Under the pieces are notes generated by a model. That model was not told where the DNA came from. It did no database searches and saw only the letters and a list, made by a program, of their open reading frames with translations. Of a stretch of 64,000 nt of DNA, positions 62,950 through 64,000 are shown one piece after another. The stretch lies in the NCBI RefSeq assembly GCF_900109045.1, contig NZ_FNYL01000001.1:569386-633385 (forward strand), written 5' to 3'. The stretch comes from Dyadobacter sp. SG02. Its GTDB lineage: Bacteria; Bacteroidota; Bacteroidia; Cytophagales; Spirosomataceae. The stretch's first letter is position 1, and the number at the start of each line of letters is the position of its first letter. Position numbers and translations under genes: made by a program.

Positions 62950-64000
62950 ATGCTGATCCCTTACCTCATGAAAGTCAGCCTCGTGCTGGCCGTGCTCACA
63001 TTAGCCTATCGCTGGCTGATCCAGTTTGAAACATTCTCGAAACTCAACCGCGTGTTATTATGGCTCAATGTCTTCGCTGCGTGGACATTACCATTGATCA
63101 GCCTGCCCAGCTGGGGACCTGTCGAAGTGCAGAGCGAATTTCACCACAGCATTCCGAAAGTGGTGGATAAGCTTCCTGCGCTCATGCAGCCGATCGCGAC
63201 GATTCAGTCACAGCCCTATAATGCGTCGGCCGAATCGGCGGCATCAAAAATGACTGCCGCCGATTGGATCAGCGCCATTTACTTCTCGGGCCTGATGGTG
63301 ATGGCGGTCTATTTCCTTTTCCAGATCGGCCGCCTGGCCCTCGTGGTTGCGAGAAGTCGCCATGAGGAATATCCCGACGGCACTTCCATTGTTCATGTGA
63401 CGGGCGCGTCGCCTTTTTCTTTTTTCAAATGGATTATTCTGGATTCATCCAAACATTCTCACCACGAGCTCTGCAATATCCTTGCCCACGAAGCCGAACA
63501 TGCGCGACAATGGCATAGCGCCGACCTGCTGCTGGCGGAAATCCAGAAGATTTGCCTTTGGTTTAACCCATTTTCCTGGATTCATCAAAGGCTTGTTCAG
63601 CAAAACCTCGAATACCTGGCAGATCGCGCCGTGCTGAACAATGGGTTTGAGAAAAAACAATATCAATACAATTTGCTGAATGCATTAATGCAAACACGGG
63701 AATTACCGCTCACGAACTCCTTTGCCCAATCGCTTCTCAAAAAGCGCATTAAAATGATGAACCGGAAACCTTCGCATTATATGGCCTGGGGTAAATATGC
63801 GGCCGTGCTTGCATTGATCTACATTTCGTCGGCATTTGTGGCGCCTTATCGCGAGCTGATCGTGGAGCTGGCGCCGGAAGTGATCCAGCCGCTTGTGAAG
63901 CCGTTGATAGGAGAAGTAATTGTAGCAGAACCTGCTAAAAAGGATTCGACCGAAAATCCGGGCGAACAGAAGAAAGCTCCCGAGCCGCAGAAAAAAGAAA
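62950..64000 (+). CDS. M56 (BlaR1-like) membrane peptidase, partial
   Basis: The frame is open from the ATG at 62950 to the right edge, 350 codons, so the C-terminus is missing. Three helices come first (MLIPYLMKVSLVLAVLTLAY, about 36-55, 112-135). The zinc site HEAEH lies at 180-184 and a third ligand is likely in NLEYLADRAVL near 220. A fourth helix (about 279-298) is followed by a charged, proline-rich linker (PAKKDSTENPGEQKKAPEPQ). It should sense an outside signal and inactivate the BlaI-type repressor encoded 33 nt upstream. Confidence 0.88.
   Translation, partial: MLIPYLMKVSLVLAVLTLAYRWLIQFETFSKLNRVLLWLNVFAAWTLPLISLPSWGPVEVQSEFHHSIPKVVDKLPALMQPIATIQSQPYNASAESAASKMTAADWISAIYFSGLMVMAVYFLFQIGRLALVVARSRHEEYPDGTSIVHVTGASPFSFFKWIILDSSKHSHHELCNILAHEAEHARQWHSADLLLAEIQKICLWFNPFSWIHQRLVQQNLEYLADRAVLNNGFEKKQYQYNLLNALMQTRELPLTNSFAQSLLKKRIKMMNRKPSHYMAWGKYAAVLALIYISSAFVAPYRELIVELAPEVIQPLVKPLIGEVIVAEPAKKDSTENPGEQKKAPEPQKKE

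Noticed and set aside
1..64000. CRISPR arrays, tRNA and rRNA genes, insertion sequences, prophage
   Set aside because: No spaced direct-repeat array, cloverleaf, rRNA core sequence, transposase or phage gene was seen on reading both strands; short RNA genes could still be missed.
62548..64000. Beta-lactam resistance locus
   Set aside because: The BlaI/M56 pair is present but no beta-lactamase or penicillin-binding protein gene is in the window, and such pairs control many other functions in Bacteroidota.

Overview
The window reads as chromosomal DNA of a Bacteroidota bacterium, most likely a Cytophagales member of the Dyadobacter/Spirosoma kind (inference from gene content, not from a marker gene). 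The evidence is four SusC/SusD outer-membrane pairs, three very large FG-GAP/VCBS proteins with an ASPIC/UnbV domain, a ThuA protein beside a PVC-type haem protein, a DUF2723 membrane protein, Tat-dependent Gfo/Idh and TIM-barrel sugar enzymes, and promoters of the Bacteroidota type (TTG, about 19 nt, TAnnTTTG). No rRNA, tRNA, CRISPR array, transposase or phage gene was seen.

Layout. 1-4980: minus-strand genes for a PVC-type haem protein (partial), ThuA, small unknowns, a secreted HExxH metallopeptidase, a beta-barrel protein and a vanadium-haloperoxidase/PAP2-like enzyme. 4980-21505: two tandem minus-strand modules, each SusC, SusD, then a giant VCBS/ASPIC protein; the left one also carries the haloperoxidase-like gene. 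21875-28033: a DUF1761 protein, queG, the divergent grpE-dnaJ operon, a secreted endonuclease/phosphatase and a Fic protein. 28121-36380: DUF2723 protein, an ABC-2 exporter pair, two unknowns, alanine dehydrogenase and tsaE. 36437-44062: a carbohydrate region with a Tat-type Gfo/Idh oxidoreductase divergent from a heparinase II/III-like lyase, sugar epimerase and PQQ dehydrogenase operon, then a cytosolic Gfo/Idh enzyme. 44138-46709: a secreted small protein, then an ECF sigma factor, two small membrane proteins and Hsp20. 46809-62380: SusCD pair 3 with its VCBS/ASPIC partner upstream, then SusCD pair 4 with a small lipoprotein and a carboxypeptidase-regulatory-domain protein. 62548-64000: a BlaI-type repressor and a truncated M56 (BlaR1-like) sensor peptidase.

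How it fits together. The SusCD pairs are TonB-driven importers of glycans or other oligomers. Three of the four sit beside a secreted or lipid-anchored VCBS/ASPIC protein, so a physical or functional partnership is plausible. Terminator-like hairpins lie exactly between SusD and the VCBS gene in both tandem modules, which suggests stepped-down expression. The Gfo/Idh, lyase, epimerase and quinoprotein block looks like oxidative breakdown of a polysaccharide or glycoside in the periplasm. The ECF sigma-Hsp20 cassette and the BlaI/M56 pair are two compact signalling units. Housekeeping genes have clear Bacteroidota promoters, and two of them (queG, tsaE) have the -7 element four bases from the start codon, which implies leaderless mRNAs.
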